Position numbers and translations under genes: made by a program
Part shown: piece by piece, positions 1-38,395 of the stretch
How the letters are laid out: every line of letters starts with the position of its first letter
Position numbering within the stretch: the stretch's first letter is position 1
The notes under the pieces: model-generated
What the model was told of the DNA's origin: nothing
The model's input: only the letters and a program-made list of their open reading frames with translations
Databases searched by the model: none
Assembly: GCA_030159075.1 (NCBI GenBank)
Contig: BROG01000988.1
Span: forward strand, 1-64,000
Source of the DNA: Atrina japonica
Taxonomy: Eukaryota; Mollusca; Bivalvia; Pterioida; Pinnidae
DNA length: 64,000 nt
Direction: 5' to 3'

Positions 1-525
1 AGCCTAACATATTTGGTTTGTTTCATCATTGGGTCCTAAGAAGGGGCTGAAAACCCCAAACTTGGTGGAAGACCTTGTGCCTCATGAAAAGTTTTGTCAA
101 AATGCGTTCAGGAGTTTCAGAGGAGAAGTCAAATATAAACACAGACAACTGATGATGGACAATGATTGAATCACATGAGCCAAAGGAACTAAAAGGTAAG
201 AATCCAATATGATCCAAATGGTTACTTAGACCCATGCATTTTTAAAAATTTGGGGGTCTATTGAGGTGCCAGTCCCGCCTTTTTATAACAATAAAGCCAT
301 GTCTCATTGAACCTAGGACCTTCTGCCTCTGAGTCAACTGATCTACCTTTTGACCAGTGTAAACAGTAAAAGAAGACAGACAAACTAAATGGATGTAGGT
401 CACCATGAACCTCTGGATCTGTTGACCTCAAAATAAAATCAAGAACTCAAGAAACACATGTTTAAATCTCACAATATTTGATAAAATAATGCAAATAAAA
501 TCAATCAACTGTAGTAGACAAGGAA

Positions 526-615
526 AACTGTGCGGCAGATCAGGAATGGAATCCAGGACCTTCCTAACACTAACAGGACGCTCTTACCAACAGAGCTATC
601 CAGGCCGATACCCTC
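526..615 (-). repeat. tRNA-derived SINE head, degenerate
   Basis: Read on the minus strand this stretch resembles a tRNA: an A-box-like TAGCTCTGTTGG is followed about 40 nt later by a decayed B box, GGATTCCATTCC. A closely similar sequence lies 200 bp to the right in the same orientation, which points to a dispersed repeat and not a working tRNA gene. It lies in the last visible intron of the ABC transporter gene. Confidence 0.45.
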
Positions 616-734
616 TGCACTACTACATTCCTCCCCACTTAACAAGATGTCTGACCACAGAAATCAACCAGACTTTTAACACACCATCGTGAGTTAATTA
701 GTTGGGTGCCAAATGTAATGGGCGAGCAAAAATT

Positions 735-830
735 TGTGGCCATACCAGGGAATCGAACCCAGGACCTTCGTAACACTAGCAGGACACTCCCACCAACCGA
801 GTCGACACCCTCTGCACCGTCACACAACAA
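735..830 (-). repeat. tRNA-derived SINE head
   Basis: On the minus strand an A-box-like CTCGGTTGGTGGGAG precedes a good B box, GGGTTCGATTCCC. It is the better preserved of two related copies (the other is at 526-615). The sequence between the boxes is longer than in a normal tRNA, and no acceptor stem can be paired, so it is read as a SINE head. Confidence 0.5.
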
Positions 831-950
831 ATTCTAAATAATTGTGCTAAAATGATCATGCTACAGTTAAGCTTGAATCTGAATCCTCCAACTTGCAAGG
901 TCGACGCTCATGTACCAGACCAATGGTGAGTGATCACAAATTATCCTTAC

Positions 951-28493
<27,543 letters not shown>

Positions 28494-28780
28494 CTTATTT
28501 CGTTCGTATTTATTTTTCAACATCCGGGTTTTCCGCTATTTTCATATTACGGTCGGCTGAATATAGACCACGACTCAAGCGATGTAAATGCCACTACTTA
28601 GATATAACACAACAATGTCCTAGTTAGCGTGAATAAAAAAAGATTAAATTATTTTATTCATCCTGTCTCTATTTTACACAATAGAGCTAGCGATATAGAT
28701 CTCGATTTTCAACTGGTAGATAGGATAGAATGAATATTCATTGGTGGATCCAGACAGGATGGTTAGGGTTGCACCCCCAA
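28494..28780 (-). promoter_or_regulatory. 5' flank / putative promoter of the ABCB1-like gene
   Basis: Sequence directly upstream of the ATG. No TATA box or clear initiator is visible. It contains CCGGGTTTTCC and CGGTCGGC patches in otherwise AT-rich DNA. The 5' UTR end cannot be set from sequence. Confidence 0.3.
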
Positions 28781-28891
28781 TTCTGGATCACATACATCAC
28801 ACCTCAATTTGATTATTTTTTTCCCATAACAGTGATGAGCTGTTATGAAAAAAAAATAATCAAATTAAGGTGCGATGTATGTGATCCAGAA
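28781..28891. repeat. 111-bp foldback (52-bp arms, 7-nt loop)
   Basis: Arm 1 is 28,781-28,832, loop TGATGAG, arm 2 is 28,840-28,891. 48 of 52 positions pair, with ends TTCTGGATCACATACATCAC and its complement. It lies about 290 bp upstream of the transporter start codon. It may be a MITE without further interior, or a cruciform-forming site. Confidence 0.9.
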
Positions 28892-29780
28892 ATTTAGCAC
28901 TTTAAAATTCTAAAAAATCCCACCACCCCAAAGTATGCTAGGCTATATTTAACCTATATGTATTGAACCTATCTGAAAAGTTCAATATTTTTTTTTATTC
29001 CGGGAAATGAGTTTAATTCTTGTGTTTTTGATTCCGACTGGAAATGTTCAAGATAAATTCTACACACCGGCCCAAGTACTTTCCCGGGAATCATTAGATC
29101 CACCCAAGCCTATAGCAATTACCTTTTATAAGACGGGGTATTTTTTGCTGAAGTTCGGTTCTTGGTTGAGTATCTAGGCATAAATGGTGTGTGTGTGTGT
29201 GTGTATGTGTGTGTATCCAGGCTTTAGTGTACGGATGCCAGAGACTGTTTCCGACCGTTTATAAAACACACATATCCTCCAAACATGCTATATTCCTACA
29301 TAGCACCAGTGTTCTTGGCTTCTTAATTGGAAGCACATGTAATTGCTCACATGGTCAAGCTTGTCACTTTAATATACACGAATTTGGCAGCAACATCAAC
29401 TTATCTTGGATTTTTAACTCACTTAACTTCATTCTATACAATCATAAGAATGTTTAGGTTTTTGCAGCTAGTAGATCTTCTATTTGGTATTGCTGGAAGC
29501 TACAAGAACTGTGGCCTTTATAATAATGCAATGCTACTGCAACAGTGTTTCATTGGTATTTGTTGTGAAACGTCATCGTGAACAATTGTCTGAATACAAA
29601 GTTCTTACACACGTATTTTGGCTTTTTAATCCATACATTAGTTGTGTTCAGAATAGTGCCATTAGTAACCGTTGGCAAAAATTCATTGCCATTGGCACAC
29701 CGTACCAATGTGTGTGGAAAGAATCATATAGGGAAAATTCTCATCAACCAAAGTTAAGAATTGATCTATTTGACATTTAC
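28892..29780. other. Intergenic, no gene supported
   Basis: Holds a (TG)n patch near 29,187-29,215 and two overlapping plus-strand frames (29,327-29,581 and 29,484-29,789) of 84 and 101 codons. Neither shows a recognisable domain. A TTTTTGCAG at about 29,466 could be a splice acceptor, but no partner exon was found. Confidence 0.5.
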
Positions 29781-30051
29781 CTCCACTAGATATGCACAGG
29801 TGTGTTCCACCTCCACTAGATATGCACAGGTGTGTTCCACCTCCACATAGATATGCACAGGTGTGTTCCACCTCCACTAGATATGCACAGGTGTGTTCCA
29901 CTTCCACATAGATATGCACAGGTGTGTTCCATCTCCACTAGATATGCACAGGTGTGTTCCACTTCCACATAGATATGCACAGGTGTGTTCCATATCCACT
30001 AGATATGCACAGGTGTGTTCCACCTCCACTAGATATGCACAGGTGTGTTCC
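29781..30051. repeat. Minisatellite, nine ~30-bp units
   Basis: ATATGCACAGGTGTGTTCCA preceded by CTCCACTAG or TCCACATAG. Two unit lengths follow the order short, short, long, short, long, short, long, short, short. Non-coding. Confidence 0.95.
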
Positions 30052-30123
30052 GAGTTTTAACATCGGCAATATCACATGTTTTGTATATTTGTTGCTATAA
30101 TACAAAATATCAACTCTCTTTTT

Positions 30124-30740
30124 AGCCCACCATCAACAGATGGTGGACTATTCATATGGCCCTGCATCTGTGGTCCGTCCGTCCTGAACAATTCTTGTTA
30201 CCGCTATTTCTCTAAAAGGACTGAAGGGATCTCCTTGAAATTTTACATAAAGGTTCCCCTTGAGGTCTAGTTGTGCATATTACATTTTCAGAGTGATCGG
30301 AATCCAACATGGCCAACAGGGGGCCATCTTGAATTTATACCAAATGAAGTTTGTTACCGCTATTTTTTAGAAAGTGCTGAAGGGATCTACTGGAAATTTG
30401 ACTTGAAGGTTCCCCTTGAGGTGTAGTTGTGCATATTACATTTTCAGAGAGATCGGAATCCAACATGGCCGACAGGCGGCCATCTTGGATTTTGACCAAA
30501 GGAAGTTTGTTACTACTACTTCTCAGAAAGGACTGAAGGAATTTCCTTGAAATTTGACATGAAGGTTCCCCTTAAGGTCTAGTTGTGCATATTACATTTT
30601 ACGACAGGCGGCCATCTTGGATTTTGAAAATGGAAGTATGTATTTCTCAGAATGTACTGAAGGAATCTTTTCGAAATTGATTATGGTGGTTACCCCTGAA
30701 GTCTAGATGTGCATATTACATTTCCAGAGAGATAAAAAAA
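30124..30740. repeat. Tandem array of ~156-bp units opening with a small hairpin
   Basis: Starts AGCCCACCATCAACAGATGG, which pairs with itself (CCACCATC/GATGGTGG). Units contain TTGTTACCGCTATTTCTC, GGTTCCCCTTGAGGTCTAGT and CGGCCATCTTGGATTTTG, repeating at about 30,198, 30,354, 30,509 and 30,640. Sequences of this style are typical of molluscan genomes, which is recall only. Confidence 0.75.
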
Positions 30741-30974
30741 GAACACCTGTCGGCAATGCTGAATTCCATTCTCTCTTAAAATGTAATATGTTCAGTTCAA
30801 GTTCAGTTTTGCTATAATCTTGTGAAAAAAAATACCTTACATAAATATGAATTTAAGTTCAAATTCAACGTTGAGACACAAAATAAGAGAAAAGAACAGT
30901 CTGTCATAGATTCATGGTGGACGCCAAGATCCCTCTGGGATCTCTTGTTGATTGGTGCATCTCAAAATGAAAAT

Positions 30975-31735
30975 AATGATACAATTTGCAACCCATCTTT
31001 TACCGATGGTAGTTTTATTCCAACGATTACGAATATTCCGTTTGCTGACTTTTTTGTTTTGTTATTGTTGTTGTTGATGTTTTGTTTTGTTTTTTTTGGA
31101 TAGCCATTGTTACCAATGGTAGCATTGCCAAATCTGCTTTTTGTCATTGGGAAAACTCGAAACAGTAAGCAATATTACCATTGGTTTAGCCGTCGTACAA
31201 TGGTTTACCACTTGTATAAATGGAAAATTTCCTACAACAAAATACATCCATAGTGTTGTTGATCTTGTACAACTGGAAACATATTTTGCCACTGGTAAAT
31301 AGAAAATGGTACCACTGGTTATACTCGGAACAATTTTCATGAAAGATACACAAGGTACCAATATATGTTGAAAAAAAAGTCTTGACTATACTTTATTAAA
31401 GTTAACATTCCACAGAAGCACAATTTTGTACGTAATGTGTTTGTTTTTGCCATTTAATATTTCGTTGGTTGATCTTGTACCACTGGTACCATATTTTGCT
31501 ACTGGTAAATAGGAAATGGTACCATTGGTTATACTCGGAACATTTTTCATGAGAGATACACACGGTACCAAAAGTTGTTGAAAAGCCCCCCCCCCGAAAA
31601 ACAATTCAAAAAATAAAACAAAATCAAACTCTTGAATAAACTTGATTAAATTAAAAACATTGTACAGAAACACAATTTTGTACGGGATGTGTTTGTCTTT
31701 GCCATTTTATTAGTTCGTTTAATCATGACGTTCCT
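30975..31735. repeat. Segmental-duplication block A, left part, with an internal ~250-bp duplication
   Basis: Matches 48,066-48,610 in direct orientation (for example TTTTATTCCAACGATTACGA and ATATTCCGTTTGCT). Inside it, a unit with GGTTGATCTTGTAC and ACACAATTTTGTACG occurs twice (31,258/31,468 and 31,421/31,671). Non-coding. Confidence 0.75.
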
Positions 31736-31867
31736 AGGTCATGTGCTTGTTATTTTGTAACTGAATTATTTTAGTCATGTTTCTCTGAGCATATCTGTCA
31801 CTGCAGCAAAATGAGAATGCGTGAGCAGTAATTTTAAATGCGTATTACCTGTGTTTTACCAAAAGCA

Positions 31868-32170
31868 TATTTCGTTTTTTTTTTCTTTTTGTACTACTTG
31901 TACTTTATGCAGAATTTACACAGGTATATAAAAATCGTATATTCCTATATTTTGTAAAAATAAGGTCAGGTCCAGTGTGGTATGCATATACAAATAGTAA
32001 GGTTGAGTTAATCAACTGAAATTGAAAAAAGTTTCCAACCTTGGTTTCTCGAGGAATTTTCAAAACATATATAGGAATCTAGGAATTTATATACCTATGT
32101 ATATCTCTTTTTTGTTATTGTATATCAGTATAAGTAGTAAAAATATTGAAAAAATACAGATAATGCCCAT
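31868..32170. repeat. Decayed copy of the CTACTTGTACTTGATGTACA MITE
   Basis: Shares ATATTCCTATATTTTGTAAA, AATAAGGTCAGGTCCAGTGT and GAGTTAATCAACTGAAATTG with the copies at 20,747, 39,478 and 57,905. Confidence 0.65.
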
Positions 32171-32323
32171 TATTTTGTGTTATATTTTTGTTTGTTTTTC
32201 TGTTATTTTAATTTATATTCTTGTCTGTTTTCCTGTTATCGTTTAGAAAGTTGCGTTACGTTCTGCGTTAACGACAATAAAACATTTATCACCTTAACAC
32301 AACACTATTTGGGGGTCGCCTCT

Positions 32324-33144
32324 TGCGACGCACGTAACATGAAGATTTATTCATAAACACAAATCGATGTACATAGAATTCCGCAAGGTCACAGGTCATC
32401 AACAGAATATATTCCTTCTCCTACTAATCTGAAAATAAAGAAGACTACCAAGGTAAACTGATACATATTAACAAACACAACGAGTCTAAATCATAACAGG
32501 GGTGACAAGTTCCTTCTCGTCACAGAAGTATTAGAAATTCAGTAATGCATGGAGTCTGTGCAAGGCAATATGTTTTACCTGTACAACCTATTTTTGGAAG
32601 GTAGACCGGACTGTTTTCCTTGACTGTTGAACCAGGATGTGCCACTTTATCTTGGTAGACCTATACCTGTATAAACTTCTCGTGTATATACTGACCATTA
32701 TAACTGACCAATCAGAGACACTTACTGCCTTTATACCTGGCTGTTACTTCAATCGTTCAGTGTAATATAGATAGATATATTTAGTTTTGGTGATGTCTGC
32801 AATATTCCTCTGATGTAGACACAGGGACACCAAATTTGATAATTCTTCGATTTCGCAGTACTGAATATAATCGTCGCATTTCCCAAACTGGTTTAGAACA
32901 GTTGTACCCGCTCGGAAAGTAGTAGCAGAAATGACAGGCATTCGCTTAAGTATTAAGGCCATATCGTCGAGCTCCTTACAGGAGCAACCTTTTATTCGGG
33001 GAAATTGGTATTACGACTGTACCGCCCACTGGCCACTCTTTTGTAATTCTTGTTTCTGTGAGATCTTGGTTGACAGTAATTGTAATGTTAAACATTACTC
33101 TTACTATTGAATAAAGCTGATTATCTTGTTTCTAACCTCTGCCA
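32324..33144 (+). mobile_element. Solo LTR (821 bp) with 5-bp target duplication
   Basis: Begins TGCGACGCACG and ends AACCTCTGCCA, so it has the TG...CA termini of a long terminal repeat, and is flanked on both sides by CCTCT (32,319-32,323 and 33,145-33,149). A TATAAA at 32,670 and an AATAAA polyadenylation signal at 33,110-33,115 fit the promoter and R-region layout on the plus strand. No internal gag-pol region or second LTR is present. It is therefore read as a recombination product of an LTR retrotransposon, probably Gypsy-like. Intergenic. Confidence 0.7.
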
Positions 33145-33149
33145 CCTCT

Positions 33150-34030
33150 GGTTAGTATAAGTATGATACTTAAGTTATAATTCGCTGTCTTTTGTTTTGC
33201 AGGTACCTGTGTGAGCAGTTCAAGTATTTTCAAAGGATTATCGTTGACACAACGTTTTTTTTCTTTAATATATCTATCAAGCTCAACTGATGAAGTCTTA
33301 TTTACAGAAACGATCGTCTTGATCGTTTGGTTTGGACTCCTTTGTAAAAGTAAAGCTTTGGTATTGTTAATAATATTTAGTACTTTATACTGTATGCAAA
33401 TCAGATATTGTATGGACTTTGACGTTTTGGTATACAGTAAAACCTACTTTAGCGACCACCTGTGTATAAAGACAACTTGGTCATAAAGACTGGTTTTGTT
33501 GAATCTCTAAGGGGGTCTTTTTATACAAGTTTCACTGTATCTTGAAAAACTCTGTTTTCCTCAATTTATTTCAACAAAACAGCAATTCAAATTGAAGTGG
33601 ACATTTCAGGCGGCACGTAATAATTCCAATGTGTTATTGTCTTTACTTTGTATCATTGTCTGTGCTTTTCTTTCCCATTGCCTCTTTGTGGCGTTCAGTA
33701 GCAGTCGTCATATTCCTCATCAGTTTAGCATTGGTAGATTCTCTTAGTGCATGTTTCATTCTAAGGTATAAATTACTGATTTCCTTTTAGTTCCCACATT
33801 TGTTAACAATTGACCAGTGGTCACATCGTAACGCACTACCATCTGTATTTACTGGTGAAGGTGGCATTTTGTCGGCCTTGGATTTAATGTCCTACTGCTC
33901 ATAATCATCTAGCCCCATATTAACCATTATGCGGTATTTCCTTGCCGTAAACAACACAGTGCTGCTAGATCAATGATGCCATTTGTCTTTAGCAGAACAC
34001 TTCTATGCTACATATCATTCAATACAATTC
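33150..34030. other. Intergenic, partly duplicated, no gene
   Basis: 33,280-33,370 (CAACTGATGAAGTCTTATTT) is similar to 49,265-49,345, but in a different order relative to the rest of the duplication. The piece at 33,437-33,540 is a MITE relative of 3,437-3,616 (AGTAAAACCTACTTTAGCGA ... TATACAAGTTTCACTGTA). The remainder shows nothing recognisable. Confidence 0.5.
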
Positions 34031-34150
34031 GGTAGCAGTCGATTATTTTACACTAAAGTAATATCTCGCTCATATAGCACCATTTAAATTCTAAACTTCT
34101 CAAAAGCTATTTTATTCATTTTTACGGTGGGTGCTTCTTAGAAGGATTTG

Positions 34151-34409
34151 AGCCGGCCTGGCTCAGTCGGTAGCGTGTGAGGTCGTGGGGGGCAGGTTGG
34201 TTTCCTGTCCTTCGGATGAGACAGTGAAAACCGAGGTGCCATGTCACAGTAGGTGTCGGCACGTTAAATAACCCTCACTGCTCAATGGCCGTAAGTGCCG
34301 AGCATAGGCCAAACTTTGAAGCCCTTCGTCACAGGCATTTGGTGACGTCTCCATATGAATGAAAGATTCTTGAATGGGACGTTAAACAACAATACAACCA
34401 ACAGTTTTC
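34151..34409 (+). repeat. tRNA-derived SINE (family I) with 10-bp TSD, specific to duplication copy A
   Basis: A GGCTCAGTCGGTAGCG head (the middle of the tRNA part is deleted), CACGTTAAATAACCC and GGGACGTTAAAC. Flanked by GAAGGATTTG (34,141-34,150 and 34,410-34,419). The duplicated locus at about 48,975-48,990 is empty, so it inserted after the duplication. Confidence 0.9.
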
Positions 34410-35094
34410 GAAGGATTTGGTAACACATTTAAATTTATAATTTGGCCTTGTATGAGGACCCCTTTTCTTTCAGGTATACCCCGAGGGTATACATAACACC
34501 GGTACCTGGTATCAAAATCAAAATAAATAACCACAATTCAAATGTTTCCAAAAAGCCACAAAAATATTGAAAGTTCATTACAAGTATTACTTCTGTATCT
34601 TAATTATTTATTGCACTGATTCAAACTACTGCAACCATCTCAAACATAATCTCAAACGAAGAAAGAGATTGAAGACAAATCAAACACTCAACTCATTTAT
34701 CACATACAACATTTTATTCATAAACATGTTATAAAGATACAAAAGCAAAGTAAAACTTCTATTTCCATTTGTACTTTGTAAGAATGGAACAATATCAATA
34801 ATATTGTAGAAACGATTCTACTTTGACTTATTCCTGCGTTTAATATCTGATAAAAATATCGCATATGTTTTTAAAATGGTAGACAAAGCAGCATACAATT
34901 AATCACCAAGCATCATTCAGGAATACGAACATTTGGAAACTGTATAGATCAGGCTTTTATTTTGAACAGTATTCTGCGACCGAATGGTCATTTACAAAGT
35001 GAAGATCTGTCAAATTGTATCATTCTTGTTTTCCGTAGCTCATGCTACATCTTGGACTGACGATTTAAAGAAATATAAACAATTTCATCAAAGT

Positions 35095-37977
35095 CTAATC
35101 AAAATCGTCATCCATATTGTTTCTTCGACCGCGTAGCATTTGCTGCATATCCTCAACTGAATCTAACATTGGGCAACTGTACTCACACGAGTCGATATCG
35201 CTGTCTTCTCTCTTTTGGGGATTCTCTGCCACTTGATTAAGAACGGGCTTGTGAGAAAACACATTATTTTTCTCCATGTTCAATTGGCCTCTCATGCGAT
35301 TTTCAAAATCCTTACTTATAAAGCCACCATTTACATCATCATCGTTTTTATCCCATGAGTTGTATCTAGCCTTTTCTTCAGATACCTTTTCTGGACCTAA
35401 CGTTTCGGCAAATCCAACTTTCAATTCTTTCTTTTTGTCTGGAAAGTCAAATCTTACCATCATATTTGGAGTATTTTCCTTTTGTGAACTTTCCTTGTTG
35501 CAGAACTGACTTTCTCTTTTTAAAATGCCGAACAATTGTTTTTTAGGAATTAGGGATGTTTCATTTGTTTCAGCAGCACACACTTCATCCCATGAATATA
35601 TAGAGACTTCGTCTTTATCGGTATCATCGTCGCCATTTCTGAACTTATTTTCTGCCTCCTCCTTAGGATCCGACTCAGACTTATCCTCAAAATGACGAGG
35701 AATCTGTTTTACTGCATTCAATTTTGCCATCTTCTTTAATTCCTTTTTATCTGTCTTGTTTACTTTTTCTTTGCCTCCCTTAGGATTAATTGGCTTCAGT
35801 CTTGTGGGAAGTGCATTGCTTTTCTTTTTTACCAAGCTTCCATACTTAGGTAAGTCCAAATCAACCTTCAAAAGATTAGCTTCCTCGGGCTTTAGTTTGA
35901 ATTTTTTCCCACCATCTGCAATTCTACCATCACCTTTCAAAGTATTAGCTTTCTTGTGGTCTAGTCGGAGAGTTTTCCCAAAGTCTGCAATTCCACCATC
36001 ACCCTTCAAAACATTAGCTTCCTTGCGGTCTAGTCCGAGATTTTCCCTGAAGTCTGCAGTTCCAACATCACCCTTCAAAAGATTTGCTTCCTTCCGCTCT
36101 AGTCTGAGATTTTTTCCTAAAATTCCACCATCACCCTTTAACAGATTATCTTCCTCACGATTGAATCTGAGATTTTGCCCGAGGTCTGCAATTCCATCGT
36201 CAGCTTGTCTCTTCAAATCTTCAATTTTTATCGCTTTCAAAGATTCGTGGTCTTTCCTTTGCCTTTCTTCAAAAGATTTCATTTCCATGGCAATGTTATC
36301 TAAAATTTCCGTTTTTCTTCTAGACCTCTGCTCTTCCTCGAACGTTTTGAGCTGAAAGTTGACTTTGTCTCTTATTTCCAACTCCACTTCCTTTCTAATA
36401 ATAAATTCCATTTCTGATAACTTTCCATTTTCATCTCTCAGAAATTTTTCTCTAATTTCATTCATAATTCTGTCTTTGACTTCTTTTTCTATTTCAGCCA
36501 TGTTGTTTAGCATGTCAGATTTTATGTCCTCCTCTAGTTCTTGCCGGGCTTTTTCTCGTAACTTTTGGTTTTCTTTGTTCATATCATTATGGATCAAATC
36601 CATCATTTCCTCTCTTATTTTCTTTCTGATTTCCTCTTCCTCATGCCCAAGGTTTTTTCGAATATCCTCTTTCATTTGTTTCCGGATTTCTTGGTTCAGA
36701 CTTTCTCTGATGTTTACTTCAGTAGCGTATCTTTCTTCATTATAAATTTTTTGTCTGATTTCAGTTACCATTTCTTGTGTAACTCTCTCCTCTGTTTCTC
36801 TTTTCTGTTTCTCTACTTCTTCTTTAATTCTCTTCTCTGTTTCTCTTCTTCGTTCCTCTGTTTTTTCTTTTATTTCTTCCTCTTGCTCAATTTCGAGTGT
36901 TTCAATCATTTTAAGCGTATCTTTCTGGATTTTTGCCCGTATTTCAATTTCTTTTTCCATCCTCATTTTGTTTTCCATATCAATTATTTCACTTTCGAGT
37001 TTTTTCCTTAATTTTTCTTCTGTCTCACATTTGATTTGATTTTCCATTTCCGGTATCTCTTCTCTTATTTTCATTCTTATTTTCTTTTCCCTGTGATCCT
37101 TGACCTGATTATAGTATATTCCATCTTCAAATTCTTTCTTAACATTTGAAACCACGTCAGCAGCAGCAGACTCTCGGCATTGTTTTTCAAAGTTTTTAAA
37201 GTATTTTTGGACGCGGTGTTTAATTTCATCCTTCGTCTTTTGTGTGAAGTTTTGTTCGAATTCTTTGAAAGTTTCTTGTAATTTTAATCGTAATTCCTCC
37301 TCTTTTTCTTGGCGTATTTTGCTTTCTATTTGCGGCGAATTGTTTTCTATTTGTTTCCTTATGTTGTTTACAACTTCGCATCTAATTGTATTCTCGATAA
37401 TGCTGGCTTCGTTTTTCATTTTCTCTCTGATTGAAGCTTCTATATCTTTCCGGATACGTTCGCGAATCGCCTCCTGTTCTCTTTCTACTTCGATTCGGAG
37501 TTCTTGCTCTCTTTCCTTCGATAAATTCTCCTTCTTCACACGCACTTCAATTTCAATTTGTTTTCGTATTTCTTTTTCCACATCTTGCCGTAGCTTTGCC
37601 TCCAATTCGATCCTATATTTCGACATTCTTTCTGATATGTATTTGCTAGATTCTTGCAACTGGACATCAAGCAGTCCAGTATTACTTTGGAACCTTTGAT
37701 GCAGTTCCATTGCCTTGGACATCCTCAGCATATTCGTTTGCTGATTAAGATAATCCTGGTCATTGGAATTATATGCGGGAAATATAAAATCTGAGCCAGC
37801 GTATCTTGGTCTGTAATTGAAGTCGACATTTTGATTTCTTCTGTGCTGTTCGTCATATTCCTGTTTCCATTTTAGCTTTTCCTCCATCAGCCTCATTTCA
37901 TATTCCCTTTCTAAATTTCGCTTCTCATCTTCGAATTGTCTTTTCAATTCTATCTTCTGGTTTTCGTTTGAGTTCCG
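35095..37977 (-). CDS. Coiled-coil gene, exon 3 (961 codons)
   Basis: Begins after the acceptor CATTCACAG with RNSNENQKIELKRQFEDEK and runs open to the stop. It carries nearly the whole protein. Antisense frames overlapping it are composition shadows. Confidence 0.9.
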   Translation of the reverse strand, partial: RNSNENQKIELKRQFEDEKRNLEREYEMRLMEEKLKWKQEYDEQHRRNQNVDFNYRPRYAGSDFIFPAYNSNDQDYLNQQTNMLRMSKAMELHQRFQSNTGLLDVQLQESSKYISERMSKYRIELEAKLRQDVEKEIRKQIEIEVRVKKENLSKEREQELRIEVEREQEAIRERIRKDIEASIREKMKNEASIIENTIRCEVVNNIRKQIENNSPQIESKIRQEKEEELRLKLQETFKEFEQNFTQKTKDEIKHRVQKYFKNFEKQCRESAAADVVSNVKKEFEDGIYYNQVKDHREKKIRMKIREEIPEMENQIKCETEEKLRKKLESEIIDMENKMRMEKEIEIRAKIQKDTLKMIETLEIEQEEEIKEKTEERRRETEKRIKEEVEKQKRETEERVTQEMVTEIRQKIYNEERYATEVNIRESLNQEIRKQMKEDIRKNLGHEEEEIRKKIREEMMDLIHNDMNKENQKLREKARQELEEDIKSDMLNNMAEIEKEVKDRIMNEIREKFLRDENGKLSEMEFIIRKEVELEIRDKVNFQLKTFEEEQRSRRKTEILDNIAMEMKSFEERQRKDHESLKAIKIEDLKRQADDGIADLGQNLRFNREEDNLLKGDGGILGKNLRLERKEANLLKGDVGTADFRENLGLDRKEANVLKGDGGIADFGKTLRLDHKKANTLKGDGRIADGGKKFKLKPEEANLLKVDLDLPKYGSLVKKKSNALPTRLKPINPKGGKEKVNKTDKKELKKMAKLNAVKQIPRHFEDKSESDPKEEAENKFRNGDDDTDKDEVSIYSWDEVCAAETNETSLIPKKQLFGILKRESQFCNKESSQKENTPNMMVRFDFPDKKKELKVGFAETLGPEKVSEEKARYNSWDKNDDDVNGGFISKDFENRMRGQLNMEKNNVFSHKPVLNQVAENPQKREDSDIDSCEYSCPMLDSVEDMQQMLRGRRNNMDDDFD

Positions 37978-38032
37978 CTGTGAATGATGGAGAGAGAAAA
38001 AATATCATAGAAATAAATAAATGAATATTTAG

Positions 38033-38101
<69 letters not shown>

Positions 38102-38323
38102 ATACATACTGTACATGCACTTATTTTGGTGGTATTCTAATATTAGCGCCTTTCCCGTTCAATTCATTGCGCTAATTCATGTGCAGCGCTAACATTTCTC
38201 CATCTTTGTCATTCTGCATACACGGCGAAACTAATAAAATTAATAGCGCGAATTCAATATTACGCTAATAGGTATACACCCCTTTAGAGCGCTAAAATAT
38301 GATAAAATACATATATACTAATA

Positions 38324-38395
<72 letters not shown>

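Noticed and set aside
29327..29789. Two overlapping ORFs of 84 and 101 codons as a small gene
   Set aside because: No domain, no convincing splice partner, no homologous copy in the window.
29781..30051. CRISPR-like appearance of regularly spaced ~30-bp repeats
   Set aside because: Units abut with no unique spacers, and the genome is animal. It is a minisatellite.
35756..37699. Several plus-strand frames of 128-199 codons rich in Phe and Ser
   Set aside because: Antisense shadows of the Glu/Lys/Arg-rich coiled-coil exon; composition explains their openness.
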